The translations under genes were made by a program, and so were the position numbers. The notes beneath the pieces are model-generated. The model had not been told where the DNA came from, made no database searches, and was given only the letters and a program-made list of their open reading frames with translations. From assembly GCA_963777895.1 (NCBI GenBank), contig CAVZSF010000006.1, positions 62,001 to 126,000 on the forward strand: a DNA stretch of 64,000 bases. Direction: 5' to 3'. Origin of the DNA: UBA2241 sp963777895 (GTDB lineage: Bacteria > Actinomycetota > Thermoleophilia > UBA2241). Numbering within the stretch: position 1 is the stretch's first letter; each line of letters begins with the position of its first letter. Of this stretch, positions 15,701-23,284 are shown one piece after another.

Positions 15701-18149
15701 CGTCCCTGCGTGCACCGTCGACATCGTGCGTGGCGAGGAGCTCGTCATGGTGATGAGCCTCACCGATGGCCTGGTCGATGAGGACCGGCTCGGCACCCGC
15801 ATGGCGCTCGGCGACGCCGGCGTCGCGCGGGACGTCGTGGCCACGGGCCGTCCGTCCGTCGCCGCACTCGACGACCCGCGCCTCAACGACCGGATACGCG
15901 CGATGCACCGCGACCATCCCGACATCAGCTGGGCTGCTCTGCCGCTGATCGTCAAGGACCAGGTCATCGGGGTGGTCGAGCTGATCGAGCCCCTGTGGCG
16001 GCGGCAGTTCTCCGAGGGTGATCTGGAGACGGCGGCCGCCATCTGTCAGGTCGCCGCGATCGCCATCGCCAACGCCGAGCTCTTCGAGCGCGAGCAGGCG
16101 GCCAACCGCGAGACGCACCTGCTCAACGAGATCGCCCGGCGCACCGCGGCAAGTCTCGAGCTCGAGGACATTGTCGCCGCCGTCGCCGACGAGCTGCAGC
16201 ACATCATCGACTTCGACGGGTCCGGGCTGCTGCTTGTGGAGGGCGAGCGCCTGACCAGAGTGATCGCCTTGGGCGCGCTCGGAACAGCTCTTCAGGAGGA
16301 CGACCTTCTGAAGGTCGACCCGGGCTTCACTGAACGGCTGCGCACGTCGGGTGTCGTCGTCGTCAGGCTGCCGGAGGAGAGCCCGATCGGCGCCGATCAT
16401 CCGGCCGTGCAGGGCTATGCCTCGGCAGCGATCATCGGGCTCGTGTCCGACGACGTCGTCCTGGGAGCGATGGCTCTGCTCAGCAACGACCCCCGCGGCT
16501 TCGACGGCGTGGACCGCCGCCTGCTCGGCGCCATCGGCACGCAACTCTCGCTCGCCATCAAGAACGCCAGTCTCTACGGCGAGATCAAGGCGATGCATCT
16601 GGGCAACCTCAAGGCCCTCTCCTCGGCCCTGAACGCGAAGGACTACTACACCCTGGGCCACGCCGCCCGCGTCGCGGCGTACATGGTCATGCTCGGCGAG
16701 GAACTTCATTGGCCGGACGAGCTGATGGCCACCGTGGAGGAGGCCGCCTACCTGCACGACATAGGCAAGATCAGCATCTCCGACCGAGTTCTGCTGAAGG
16801 CCGGGCGCCTGAACGACCAGGAGTGGGCGCAGATGCGGCAGCACCCGGTCTTCAGCGCCGAGATCATCCGCCCGCTGTTCGCCGAGAACCTCGTGCTCGC
16901 CGTCCGCCACCACCACGAGCGCTACGACGGCCAAGGGTATCCCGACGGCCTGGCGGGCGAGGAGATCCCCGAGCTCGCCCGCGCCATGGCCGTCGTGGAC
17001 GCGTACGACGCGATGTCCTGCCGCCGCCCCTACAAGTCGGCGCTGAGCTACCACGAGTGCCTCGCGGAGCTCGAGCGCTGCCGGGGGGAGCAGTTCGACT
17101 CGGCGATGGTGGACGCCTTCCTCGCCGTGCTGCACCGCCTCGAGGGGCGGCGGACGGCGGCGGCGGCCATCGCCGCCGAGGCCGCCGCCCTCATCCCCGG
17201 GGAGCAGCACGCCGTGCTGCGCTCGAGCGAGGACGAGCAACGCCCCGAATACGCCGAGATCGCCGCCGTTCTGCGCGAGGTGCGCGACAGTCATCCGCCG
17301 ACGCGCTTCCTCACGACGCACTGCAAGATCGACCAGCGCTTCGTGATCGCCGTGGACCCCGAGGAGGACGAGCTCATGCGCTCGGACTTCGGGGACGAGA
17401 TCTTCGCGAACGACGAGTTCGCCGAGGTGCTGAGCGACACGGCGGCGGCCGACAAGAACACGCTGTTCGCCGACCAGTTCGGGGTCTGGGTCACCGGGCT
17501 GGCGCCGATCCGCGACGCGAGCGGCGGGGTCGTCGCCGTGGTCGTCGCCGACCTGCCCGCGCTGGCGACGACGGCCGGCGACGCCACGAGCGAGAAGCCC
17601 CACACGTTCGCCTCGATGCTGCAGACCGCCGCCGTGAGACTGAGCCGCGCCGAGATCGACGCCATCACCGACGCCCTCACCGGCCTCTACAACCACCGCT
17701 ACCTGCATGAGCGGCTGAGCGAAGAGCTCACGCGCTCGCGCGAGCAGGAGATGCCGCTCTCGATCCTGTTCTGCGACCTCGACCACTTCAAGGAGTACAA
17801 CGACCGCAACGGGCACAGCGCCGGCGACCGCGCGCTCCGCGAGGTGGCACACATCATCGAGCAGTCAGTTCGGAACATCGACATCGCCGCCCGCTACGGC
17901 GGCGAGGAGTTCGTCGTGGTGCTGGTCGAGTCGGCGCTCCCGGACGCACTCGCCGTCGGCGAGCGGATCCGGGAGCGGCTCACACAGAGCGGCCTGGTCG
18001 CCGGCGATCAGCCGCTGACCGTGAGCATCGGGGTGGCGACCTACCCCGACGACGCGGCCCGCCGTGAGGAGCTGCTCGACAAGGCCGACTGGGCGATGTA
18101 CCTCGCCAAGCGGCGCGGCCGCAACCAGGTCGTCGCGTTCACGGCCTGA
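12768..18149 (+). CDS. Giant sensor: MerR-type HTH, seven GAF domains, HD-GYP and GGDEF
   Basis: 1793 residues. Residues 15-62 form an excisionase/MerR-type winged helix (RDVAELLALSPNTVRRWTDAG, then RIPARRSPGGHRRY). Seven GAF-like repeats follow with a period of about 168 residues, starting near 116, 271, 439, 608, 778, 946 and 1118. The HD-GYP phosphodiesterase (about 1278-1460) has HDIGK at 1330 and HHHERYDGQGYP. A small sensor-like domain (about 1495-1605) precedes a GGDEF diguanylate cyclase (about 1630-1790) with intact GGEEF near 1711. It should both make and degrade c-di-GMP in response to bound ligands, possibly on DNA. No transmembrane helix is seen. The GTG start has no clear Shine-Dalgarno site, so translation may be leaderless. 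Confidence 0.85.
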   Translation: MGVLSPAQLEHSERHWLHVRDVAELLALSPNTVRRWTDAGRIPARRSPGGHRRYLLEEILALAADLVPAGSGASPGGAGTVELVEPAPAPAPDGFGAGAEGGAPPATGRQATALPAELFAELAATLADEPDELPRRAAQALVALSGASRCEIVLDERGGGRVLVSAGPEGDDAGRPGTLLSALEGAGDVFAVSSDRPRGHGRALRERGCHSLLWAPVRAGGRDAGALELSDLEPRDLTPYLPAAAAVARLVAHVLSAGARDGELAERRRAMQELIGISEEVALAGDVRTFAQRLGERLMTATACDYVDIWRVRDDGFHALMSMDRYAVDEALSDRAITLEEHPGTQEALLAGRPFIVNDLTCDALTTTEVELYHEWGWASSVSLPIMAAGRLVGAIELYDDAERLWEEQLDFLTNVAQLVAGIFENAVLLAETSERSAYLRQLVELAGVLSRAAGPTDLAQAAASTLQRLTGAEDCDVWWLDEGVYRCLASVDRTGLDEKVVGNALDLSVFPATVQALERRELLVCRSLDDPILSDPERDDWAEYGFQSNLTLPLVAGDELVGMIDLFDTRPRDYAEVRDIVVSAGRMVADGLKNAQLLGSLRQSNDGLSELLELGDLVSEADDLEELVRAVAQRLRQVLHAENCDIFRIDDDKLTCLASIDSRGWDEGEIGKCSPLEEFPRTVTSLRENRPIVADDIAALGLAEDELALYSRWGYQSMVSLPLVLDGRPVGLIDVFDTRARDWSELLDFIRNVGRLLAGAFEKAVLVDQLAAGNKDLRMLVDASLEFGATLDYQEMLAMVAARVREVTAADACDIASLEGDEVVTLVSLGEPVDREGAGLHYQMSDFTTYQRAFATQQPALVDDVLADARMGALDHEEAALWGYRASADVPLIVQGEVIGFVSVYKAEPGFFGQIPLVVGLAQIAAQALANARVYRRLDEHARRLTLMTDSALELASTLDLRDILKATAWRLCAAVDVPACTVDIVRGEELVMVMSLTDGLVDEDRLGTRMALGDAGVARDVVATGRPSVAALDDPRLNDRIRAMHRDHPDISWAALPLIVKDQVIGVVELIEPLWRRQFSEGDLETAAAICQVAAIAIANAELFEREQAANRETHLLNEIARRTAASLELEDIVAAVADELQHIIDFDGSGLLLVEGERLTRVIALGALGTALQEDDLLKVDPGFTERLRTSGVVVVRLPEESPIGADHPAVQGYASAAIIGLVSDDVVLGAMALLSNDPRGFDGVDRRLLGAIGTQLSLAIKNASLYGEIKAMHLGNLKALSSALNAKDYYTLGHAARVAAYMVMLGEELHWPDELMATVEEAAYLHDIGKISISDRVLLKAGRLNDQEWAQMRQHPVFSAEIIRPLFAENLVLAVRHHHERYDGQGYPDGLAGEEIPELARAMAVVDAYDAMSCRRPYKSALSYHECLAELERCRGEQFDSAMVDAFLAVLHRLEGRRTAAAAIAAEAAALIPGEQHAVLRSSEDEQRPEYAEIAAVLREVRDSHPPTRFLTTHCKIDQRFVIAVDPEEDELMRSDFGDEIFANDEFAEVLSDTAAADKNTLFADQFGVWVTGLAPIRDASGGVVAVVVADLPALATTAGDATSEKPHTFASMLQTAAVRLSRAEIDAITDALTGLYNHRYLHERLSEELTRSREQEMPLSILFCDLDHFKEYNDRNGHSAGDRALREVAHIIEQSVRNIDIAARYGGEEFVVVLVESALPDALAVGERIRERLTQSGLVAGDQPLTVSIGVATYPDDAARREELLDKADWAMYLAKRRGRNQVVAFTA

Positions 18150-18188
18150 CCCGGCGCGACTTCACCGAAGGCGCGCCCACGCCGTCGG

Positions 18189-19040
18189 CTACCGCCCGCG
18201 GTGCCCCGAAAACCGCACCCTGAGCACCGGCGCCACGCTCGTCGCGCCGTAGATCGTGCGCGTGCGCGAGTACGTGTCGTCGGCTGTGGCCGTCTCGCCC
18301 GCGACGGGACCAGCCGTCGCCGCGATCGTCCAGACACCGGCCTGCGAGAAGGTGCCCAGACCGCTGTAGTCCACGGTCGTGCTGGCCCCGGCTGCGAGCG
18401 TGATGCTGCGCGTGTCGAGGGTGCTCTTCGTGCCGTTCGGCGCCTGCGCGGTGAACGTCGCGGTGAACGTCTCGCTGACGTTTCCGTGGTTCGCGTAGAC
18501 GGCGGAGTAGTCGCCCGCGGAGCCCAGGTAGGCATGGCTCTTGCGCGGGTAGCCGAGATAGGTGACGGCCACGTCGTGGACGGACGCGGCCACCGTGATC
18601 GAGTACGTCTTGAAACCGACGATCCCCACGTCCTGAGGGCCATCCTCCATGAACACCTTGTAGTAGTAGGTGCCCGGCGTGCCCGGCGCCGTCATGCTCA
18701 CGGCGTAGCTCTGGGTGGTCGAGGTGGCGCCGGCGTAGACCCCGGTCGTCGTGCCCGTCGCTCCGGCTGCCGTCGAGTTCGCGATCCAGTAGCCCGTGTT
18801 GAACGAACCCGCGGCGTTCTCCGAGATGGAGATGGGCAGCGTGTACGAAGCGCCCGGCGACAGGGCCGTCGCACTCGGCGTGGCTGTGACGGTGGCGGCG
18901 TAGGTGCCGTCTCCGTGACACTTCGTGCAGTCCTGCTGCTTGTTGGGGGTCGCGCCGGCGTCCTGCGGCAGCGCGACGCCGGCGTACAGGGCGAGCGCGA
19001 CCAGCGCGGCACCGATCAAGAGCGAGAGGCGGGTCTTCAC
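18189..19040 (-). CDS. Secreted CARDB-like protein with one haem-c motif
   Basis: 283 residues. A signal peptide (KTRLSLLIGAALVALALYAG) is followed at about residue 38 by CTKCH, a c-type haem attachment motif. Two Ig-like beta domains follow. The second (SVHDVAVTYLGYP, then LAAGASTTVDYSG) fits CARDB-type folds. A single CxxCH next to adhesion-type domains suggests an extracytoplasmic electron-transfer or surface protein, but one motif could also be fortuitous. The GTG start is chosen because AAGGAG lies ten bases upstream. The gene converges on the c-di-GMP regulator with only 39 bp between stops. Confidence 0.7.
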   Translation of the reverse strand: MKTRLSLLIGAALVALALYAGVALPQDAGATPNKQQDCTKCHGDGTYAATVTATPSATALSPGASYTLPISISENAAGSFNTGYWIANSTAAGATGTTTGVYAGATSTTQSYAVSMTAPGTPGTYYYKVFMEDGPQDVGIVGFKTYSITVAASVHDVAVTYLGYPRKSHAYLGSAGDYSAVYANHGNVSETFTATFTAQAPNGTKSTLDTRSITLAAGASTTVDYSGLGTFSQAGVWTIAATAGPVAGETATADDTYSRTRTIYGATSVAPVLRVRFSGHRGR

Positions 19041-19232
19041 AGGCGATCGTCTCCTTGGTCGTGGGGGGCCGCCCACCTTTAGTGGGTGGCGACGAACGAA
19101 ACAAACCGCGGCACCCTATCACGGCCTTACGAAAGCCATGCAACCCCTGCCCGTCGACGAGGACCAGCGCTCGAATCGGCGGAAGAGGGGGTCGGCAGGA
19201 GGCTGGCTGAGGAAGAGCGGCGGCAGCACAGG

Positions 19233-19296
19233 CAGCAGCAGCAGCAGCAGGAGGAGGAGGAGGAGGAGGAGGAGGAGGAGGAGGAGGAGGAGGAGG
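19233..19296. repeat. Trinucleotide microsatellite, (CAG)6 then (GAG)15
   Basis: Bases 19233-19250 are six CAG units and 19251-19296 are about fifteen GAG units on the plus strand. They lie in the 320-bp gap between the selB stop (19362) and the start of the CxxCH protein (19040). No gene is supported in this gap. The minus strand also carries TTGCAT and TAGGGT elements near 19110-19145 that could be a weak promoter for the downstream gene, and a small CCACC...GGTGG hairpin near 19068-19085. The open frames across the tract encode only poly-Glu or poly-Ser and are not credible genes. Confidence 0.9.
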
Positions 19297-19361
19297 CCCC
19301 AAGGGCGGCGCCGCCGCCCGAGACGCGCAAGCTTCGCCCGAGGCGCCCGAGTCTGCGCGCC

Positions 19362-21251
19362 TCAGCGCCGAGGCCGGGCGACGCGCACGTCGCCGCGTCG
19401 CCGCGTCAGGCCCTCCCGGTCGAAGAGCTCGAGGAGGGCCTGGGCGTTCCGGCGCCCGGTGCCCAGCGTGTCGCGGTACGCCGCCAGCGTCACCTCGGCG
19501 TCTGCCTCGAGCAACTGCAGCAGGACGGTCCTGGCGCGATCGACGGCGTCGCGTACGAACCACAGGTCCTTGTCGGCGCGCACCACAGCGTCGCGGCGGG
19601 CGAGCACGTCGAGGATGCGGGCGAGTTCCTTGCCCGGGACGCTCGTCGTCTCCGCGAGCGTCGCCAGCGTAGGCGGCGCCAGCGGGTCCGCGGCAAGCCT
19701 GCCCAGGACGTCGCCGGCGAGCCGTTCGTCCGCGCCGGAGAGGACGCCGGCGCCGGCTGGAGCGTAGCCGCCTTCGGCGGCCACCAGACGGCCGGCGCCG
19801 ACCAGCTCTGCGAGCACCGCGTCGAGCGCACCCCCCGGCAGGCCGGGCACGGCGGCGGCCAGCTCGCCGGGCGACGTGAACGGCCGTTCCGGCCGGGCCG
19901 TCGCCCGCTCCGCCGCCGCCGCCAGCAGTTCCTCCCCGGCCTCGGCGAGCGAGCTCCGCGAGAACCAGTGACCGGCGAGCGGCCGCAGAACGTCGTCCTC
20001 GACGAGCCCATCCAGAAGGACTCGAGCGACATCGGGTGATGCCCCCGCGTCGGCCAGGTCCTCGAGCGCGATGCCGGCGCGGCCCCGGTCCTCGGCCATC
20101 ATCCGGACGGCGGCCTCCGGCTCCTCCGCGTCGAGCGCCCGTAGCCACGCGGCCCGCCGCCCCGCGTCGGCCCAGCGGCGCTGGCCCACGTCGAGGACGA
20201 GGCCGCCGCCGATCGTCGCCGCCGGTGAGAGAGCGCGCAGGATGAAGCGGTCGTGCGGCTCGACGGCGGCGTCGCCGTCGAGCCGCACGACCGCCGGAGC
20301 CCTTTCGCCGGCCGGCAGCTCGCCGCCTTCCAGAAGGCTGACCCGCGCGAGGAACTGCGCGGTGCCGTGGTGGAGACGCACCTGGCGTCCGCTCTTCAGC
20401 GGCTTGACCCCCGGCAGAAGGCGCACGGCGGCGGCGAAGCGCCGGTGCACGCGGCCGGCGGCGTGCGGCGAGACAAGCCATTGCCCGCGCACGATCGCGT
20501 CGCGGTCGACGCCACGCAGGTTCACGCCCACGCGCCCGCCCGCCAAAGCGGCCTCGGCATCATGGTCGTGCACCTGGACGCTCCGCACCGTGGCCCGGCC
20601 GCCGCCGGGCTCGATCGCCACCGCGTCGCCCGGCGCCAGGTGCCCGCGCCACAGCGTGCCTGTCACGACCGTCCCGATGCCCTTCAGCGGAAAGACGCGG
20701 TCGATCGGCAGCCGCGGCAGACCCTCGCCCTCCCGCGCCTCGACCTCAGCGGCCACGTCTTCCAACGCCGCCAGAAGCTCGTCGATCCCGCGCCCGTCCC
20801 GGGCACTGACCGTCACGACCGGCGACTCCGCGTACCGCGTGCCGCTCATGAACTCGCGCACGTCGGCGCGGGCGAGCTCCAGCAGCTCTGCGTCGACGAG
20901 ATCGGCCTTCGTCAGGGCGACGACCCCGCGCCGCACGCCCAGCAACTCGAGCACGGCCAGGTGCTCCACGGTCTGCGGCATCACGCCGTCGTCCGCGGCG
21001 ACGACCAGCAGGAAGAGATCGACCCCGGTGGCCCCGGCCACCATGGTCCTCACAAACCGTTCGTGGCCGGGCACGTCGACGACGCTGAGGCGCCGGCCGC
21101 TGGGGAGATCGAGCTCGGCGTAGCCCAGCTCGATCGAGATGCCCCGGGCGCGCTCCTCGGCGAGCCGGTCCGTGTTCTTGCCCGTCAGTCGCGTGACGAG
21201 GGCGGTCTTGCCGTGATCGATGTGGCCGGCGGTGCCGAGCGTGAGCAGCAT
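19362..21251 (-). CDS. selB: Selenocysteine-specific translation elongation factor SelB
   Basis: 629 residues. The N-terminal GTPase has TAGHIDHGKT (P-loop), DVPGHERFVRTM (G3) and TKAD (G4). It begins exactly where SelB proteins do, without the extra residues of EF-Tu. The C-terminal third carries winged-helix repeats ending LGTGRRNAQALLELFDREGL, the part that binds the SECIS hairpin. It delivers selenocysteinyl-tRNA to UGA codons on the ribosome. It follows selA by nine bases and is the last gene of the sel operon. The middle (residues about 175-350) is the translation-factor beta-barrel region. Length and motif order are normal for the family. Confidence 0.95.
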   Translation of the reverse strand: MLLTLGTAGHIDHGKTALVTRLTGKNTDRLAEERARGISIELGYAELDLPSGRRLSVVDVPGHERFVRTMVAGATGVDLFLLVVAADDGVMPQTVEHLAVLELLGVRRGVVALTKADLVDAELLELARADVREFMSGTRYAESPVVTVSARDGRGIDELLAALEDVAAEVEAREGEGLPRLPIDRVFPLKGIGTVVTGTLWRGHLAPGDAVAIEPGGGRATVRSVQVHDHDAEAALAGGRVGVNLRGVDRDAIVRGQWLVSPHAAGRVHRRFAAAVRLLPGVKPLKSGRQVRLHHGTAQFLARVSLLEGGELPAGERAPAVVRLDGDAAVEPHDRFILRALSPAATIGGGLVLDVGQRRWADAGRRAAWLRALDAEEPEAAVRMMAEDRGRAGIALEDLADAGASPDVARVLLDGLVEDDVLRPLAGHWFSRSSLAEAGEELLAAAAERATARPERPFTSPGELAAAVPGLPGGALDAVLAELVGAGRLVAAEGGYAPAGAGVLSGADERLAGDVLGRLAADPLAPPTLATLAETTSVPGKELARILDVLARRDAVVRADKDLWFVRDAVDRARTVLLQLLEADAEVTLAAYRDTLGTGRRNAQALLELFDREGLTRRRGDVRVARPRR

Positions 21252-21260
21252 GGCGGCGAC

Positions 21261-22694
21261 TCAGCCGGCGGCGAGCGCCGTCGCGACCGCCGCCGCGAGC
21301 GGCTCGACCTCGTCGTCACGCACCGTGCGCACGTCGAGGAGGAGCCGGCCGTCGTGGACCCGGCCGACCACGGCCGGCGATCCGGTCCGCAGTCGCGCCG
21401 CAAGCGCATCCAGATCGCCGGCCGGGACGGCGACGGCGACGCTCGGGACCTCGGTCACGGGGAGCGCGCCGGCCCCGGCCCGTGCGACGCTCTCCACAAG
21501 CACGAGCCCGTCGGCCGGCGCGCCGGCGCCCGTCTCGCCCGCAGCGATGAGCGCGCGCAGCCGCTCCGCCCGCGCGCGCACCTCCTCGAGGGGTTGCGCC
21601 AGCATGGCCAGTGTGGGGATCGTGCGGACGGCGCGCGCCGGATCGAGGTACGCGCGCAGCACGACGTCGAGAGCCGCCAGGTCGAGCTTGTCGATGCGCA
21701 GGGCGCGGGCGAGGGGATGGCGCCGCATCGCGGCGATGGTCTCGCCGCGTCCGACGGCGATGCCGGCCTGCGGGCCTCCGAGCAGCTTGTCGCCGCTGAA
21801 CGTGACCACGTCGGAGCCGGCCGCGACGCTGGCCGTCACCGATGGTTCTTCGGCGAAGAGCTCGAGATCGGCCAGGGCGCCGCTCCCCAGATCGTCCACG
21901 AGGACGGCCTTTCGCTCGCGCGCGAAGCCGGCGAGCTCGTCGAGGGTCGGCTCGGCAGTGAACCCGACGATGCGGTAGTTGCTCGTGTGCACGCGCAGGA
22001 CGGCGCGCGAGCGCTTCGTCCAGGCTTGTTCGAAGTCGCGCAGGTACGTCCTGTTCGTCGTGCCGACCTCGACGAGTCGGGCACCGCTCTCGCCCAGGAT
22101 GTCGGGGATGCGGAAGCCGTCGCCGATCTCCACGAGCTGGCCGCGGGCGACGAGCACCTCGCCACCGCGCGCCGTGGCGGCGAGGGCGAGCAGCACCGCG
22201 GCCGCGTTGTTGTTGAGGACGAGCGCGTCCTCCGCCCCGGTGAGCTTGCAGAGGATGTCGTGGACGTGGTCCTGACGCGAGGCCCGCTCGCCGCGGCCGA
22301 GATCGAACTCGAGATCGGTGAAGCCTGTGGCCACCCTCACCATCGCATCGACGGCATCGGGTGGCAGGACAGCGCGTCCGAGGTTGGTGTGGACGACGAT
22401 GCCGGTGGCGTTGATGACGCGCCGCAGCGAGGCCGCCGTGGCGGCCTCGAGGAGGCGCGCGACCCAAGGCACGAGGGCGGCCGGCGTGAGGCCTTCGGCC
22501 TGCGCCGGCCGCCCTCCCGTCAGGATCTCTTCGCGAAGCCGGCCGAGCACCGTCCGGACGGCGTCGACCACGAGCTCGCGGCCGTAGGCGGCGACGAGCG
22601 CTGCGGCGGCCTCCTCGCGCAGGACCTCATCGACCGCCGCGAGACTGCGCAGCTGGTCGTGACGGCCCTCATCGCTCTGTCGCGCGCCCTCCAT
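21261..22694 (-). CDS. selA: L-seryl-tRNA(Sec) selenium transferase SelA
   Basis: 477 residues, PLP-dependent fold type I. VVHTNLGRAVLP (residues about 97-108) and NNNAAAVLLALAA are SelA signatures. The PLP lysine is in FSGDKLLGGPQAGIAVG. The enzyme converts seryl-tRNA(Sec) to selenocysteinyl-tRNA(Sec) using selenophosphate made by SelD. The gene lies ten bases downstream of a small membrane protein and nine bases upstream of selB, so the operon order is selD, membrane protein, selA, selB. No tRNA(Sec) gene could be found adjacent to it. Confidence 0.95.
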   Translation of the reverse strand: MEGARQSDEGRHDQLRSLAAVDEVLREEAAAALVAAYGRELVVDAVRTVLGRLREEILTGGRPAQAEGLTPAALVPWVARLLEAATAASLRRVINATGIVVHTNLGRAVLPPDAVDAMVRVATGFTDLEFDLGRGERASRQDHVHDILCKLTGAEDALVLNNNAAAVLLALAATARGGEVLVARGQLVEIGDGFRIPDILGESGARLVEVGTTNRTYLRDFEQAWTKRSRAVLRVHTSNYRIVGFTAEPTLDELAGFARERKAVLVDDLGSGALADLELFAEEPSVTASVAAGSDVVTFSGDKLLGGPQAGIAVGRGETIAAMRRHPLARALRIDKLDLAALDVVLRAYLDPARAVRTIPTLAMLAQPLEEVRARAERLRALIAAGETGAGAPADGLVLVESVARAGAGALPVTEVPSVAVAVPAGDLDALAARLRTGSPAVVGRVHDGRLLLDVRTVRDDEVEPLAAAVATALAAG

Positions 22695-22704
22695 GGGCGC
22701 AAGC

Positions 22705-23280
22705 TTACCCCGCGTCCTCCCCGGCGTCCCGGGGCGGTGGGGGACCGCGCCGCCGGCGGAGGTGGAAGAGCGCGATGCTGCCGGCCAGGGCGGCGGCGAT
22801 CAGGACCACCTCGGTGGTCCGCAGGCCCGCGGCAGCACGCGCTGCCGCCAGCGTCTCGACGATGACGAGCGCGCAGAGGGCCGCGAGGGCCAGTCCTTGC
22901 CAGACCAGCCAGAAGCCGGCCGACGCGTCCTCGCGGAAGCCGTAGAGCGCCGCCCAGATCGCGAGAACGAGCACGGCGGCACAAGCGAGACCGAGCCCGA
23001 GGACGACGACCAGCCCGGTGAACACCTCACCGGCCGGCCGGCCGGAGGCCCACTTCCAGAGTGTTTCCTGCTCGCCGAAGCCGAAGACGAAGAGCAGCGC
23101 CCAGCTGAACAGCGCGATGACGGCGACGACGCCCAGGACGAGGAAAGGGGTGACCGACAGGATGCGCAGGAAGCCACCGGCATCGTGCGGGGGGCGGTGG
23201 TCGCCGTCAACGTCGTCCGGAGGGCGCCGGTCGCCGTCGTCGAGGCGCCACCCGAGGTCGCCGGGGACGCGGCGTTCCAC
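22705..23280 (-). CDS. Membrane protein of unknown function inside the selenocysteine operon
   Basis: 191 residues. After a charged, Asp-rich N-terminal 35 residues, four hydrophobic segments are visible (about 42-66, 88-110, 123-145 and 152-172), then a short Arg/Pro tail. No enzymatic motif or conserved Cys is present. The gene starts (GTG) five bases after the selD stop and ends ten bases before selA, so it is almost certainly translated from the same mRNA. It could be a selenium-oxyanion or selenophosphate-related membrane component, or an unrelated passenger. Both ideas are inference from position. I do not recognise the family. Confidence 0.7.
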   Translation of the reverse strand: MERRVPGDLGWRLDDGDRRPPDDVDGDHRPPHDAGGFLRILSVTPFLVLGVVAVIALFSWALLFVFGFGEQETLWKWASGRPAGEVFTGLVVVLGLGLACAAVLVLAIWAALYGFREDASAGFWLVWQGLALAALCALVIVETLAAARAAAGLRTTEVVLIAAALAGSIALFHLRRRRGPPPPRDAGEDAG

Positions 23281-23284
23281 GGGC

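Noticed and set aside
12282..17852. 5.6-kb open frame on the minus strand opposite the giant regulator
   Set aside because: The plus strand encodes GAF, HD-GYP and GGDEF motifs in order. The minus translation has no recognisable domain and fits the expected antisense pattern of high-GC coding DNA.
19127..19330. Short frames encoding poly-Ser/poly-Cys or poly-Glu over the microsatellite
   Set aside because: Pure translation of a trinucleotide repeat with no ribosome-binding site or flanking homology.
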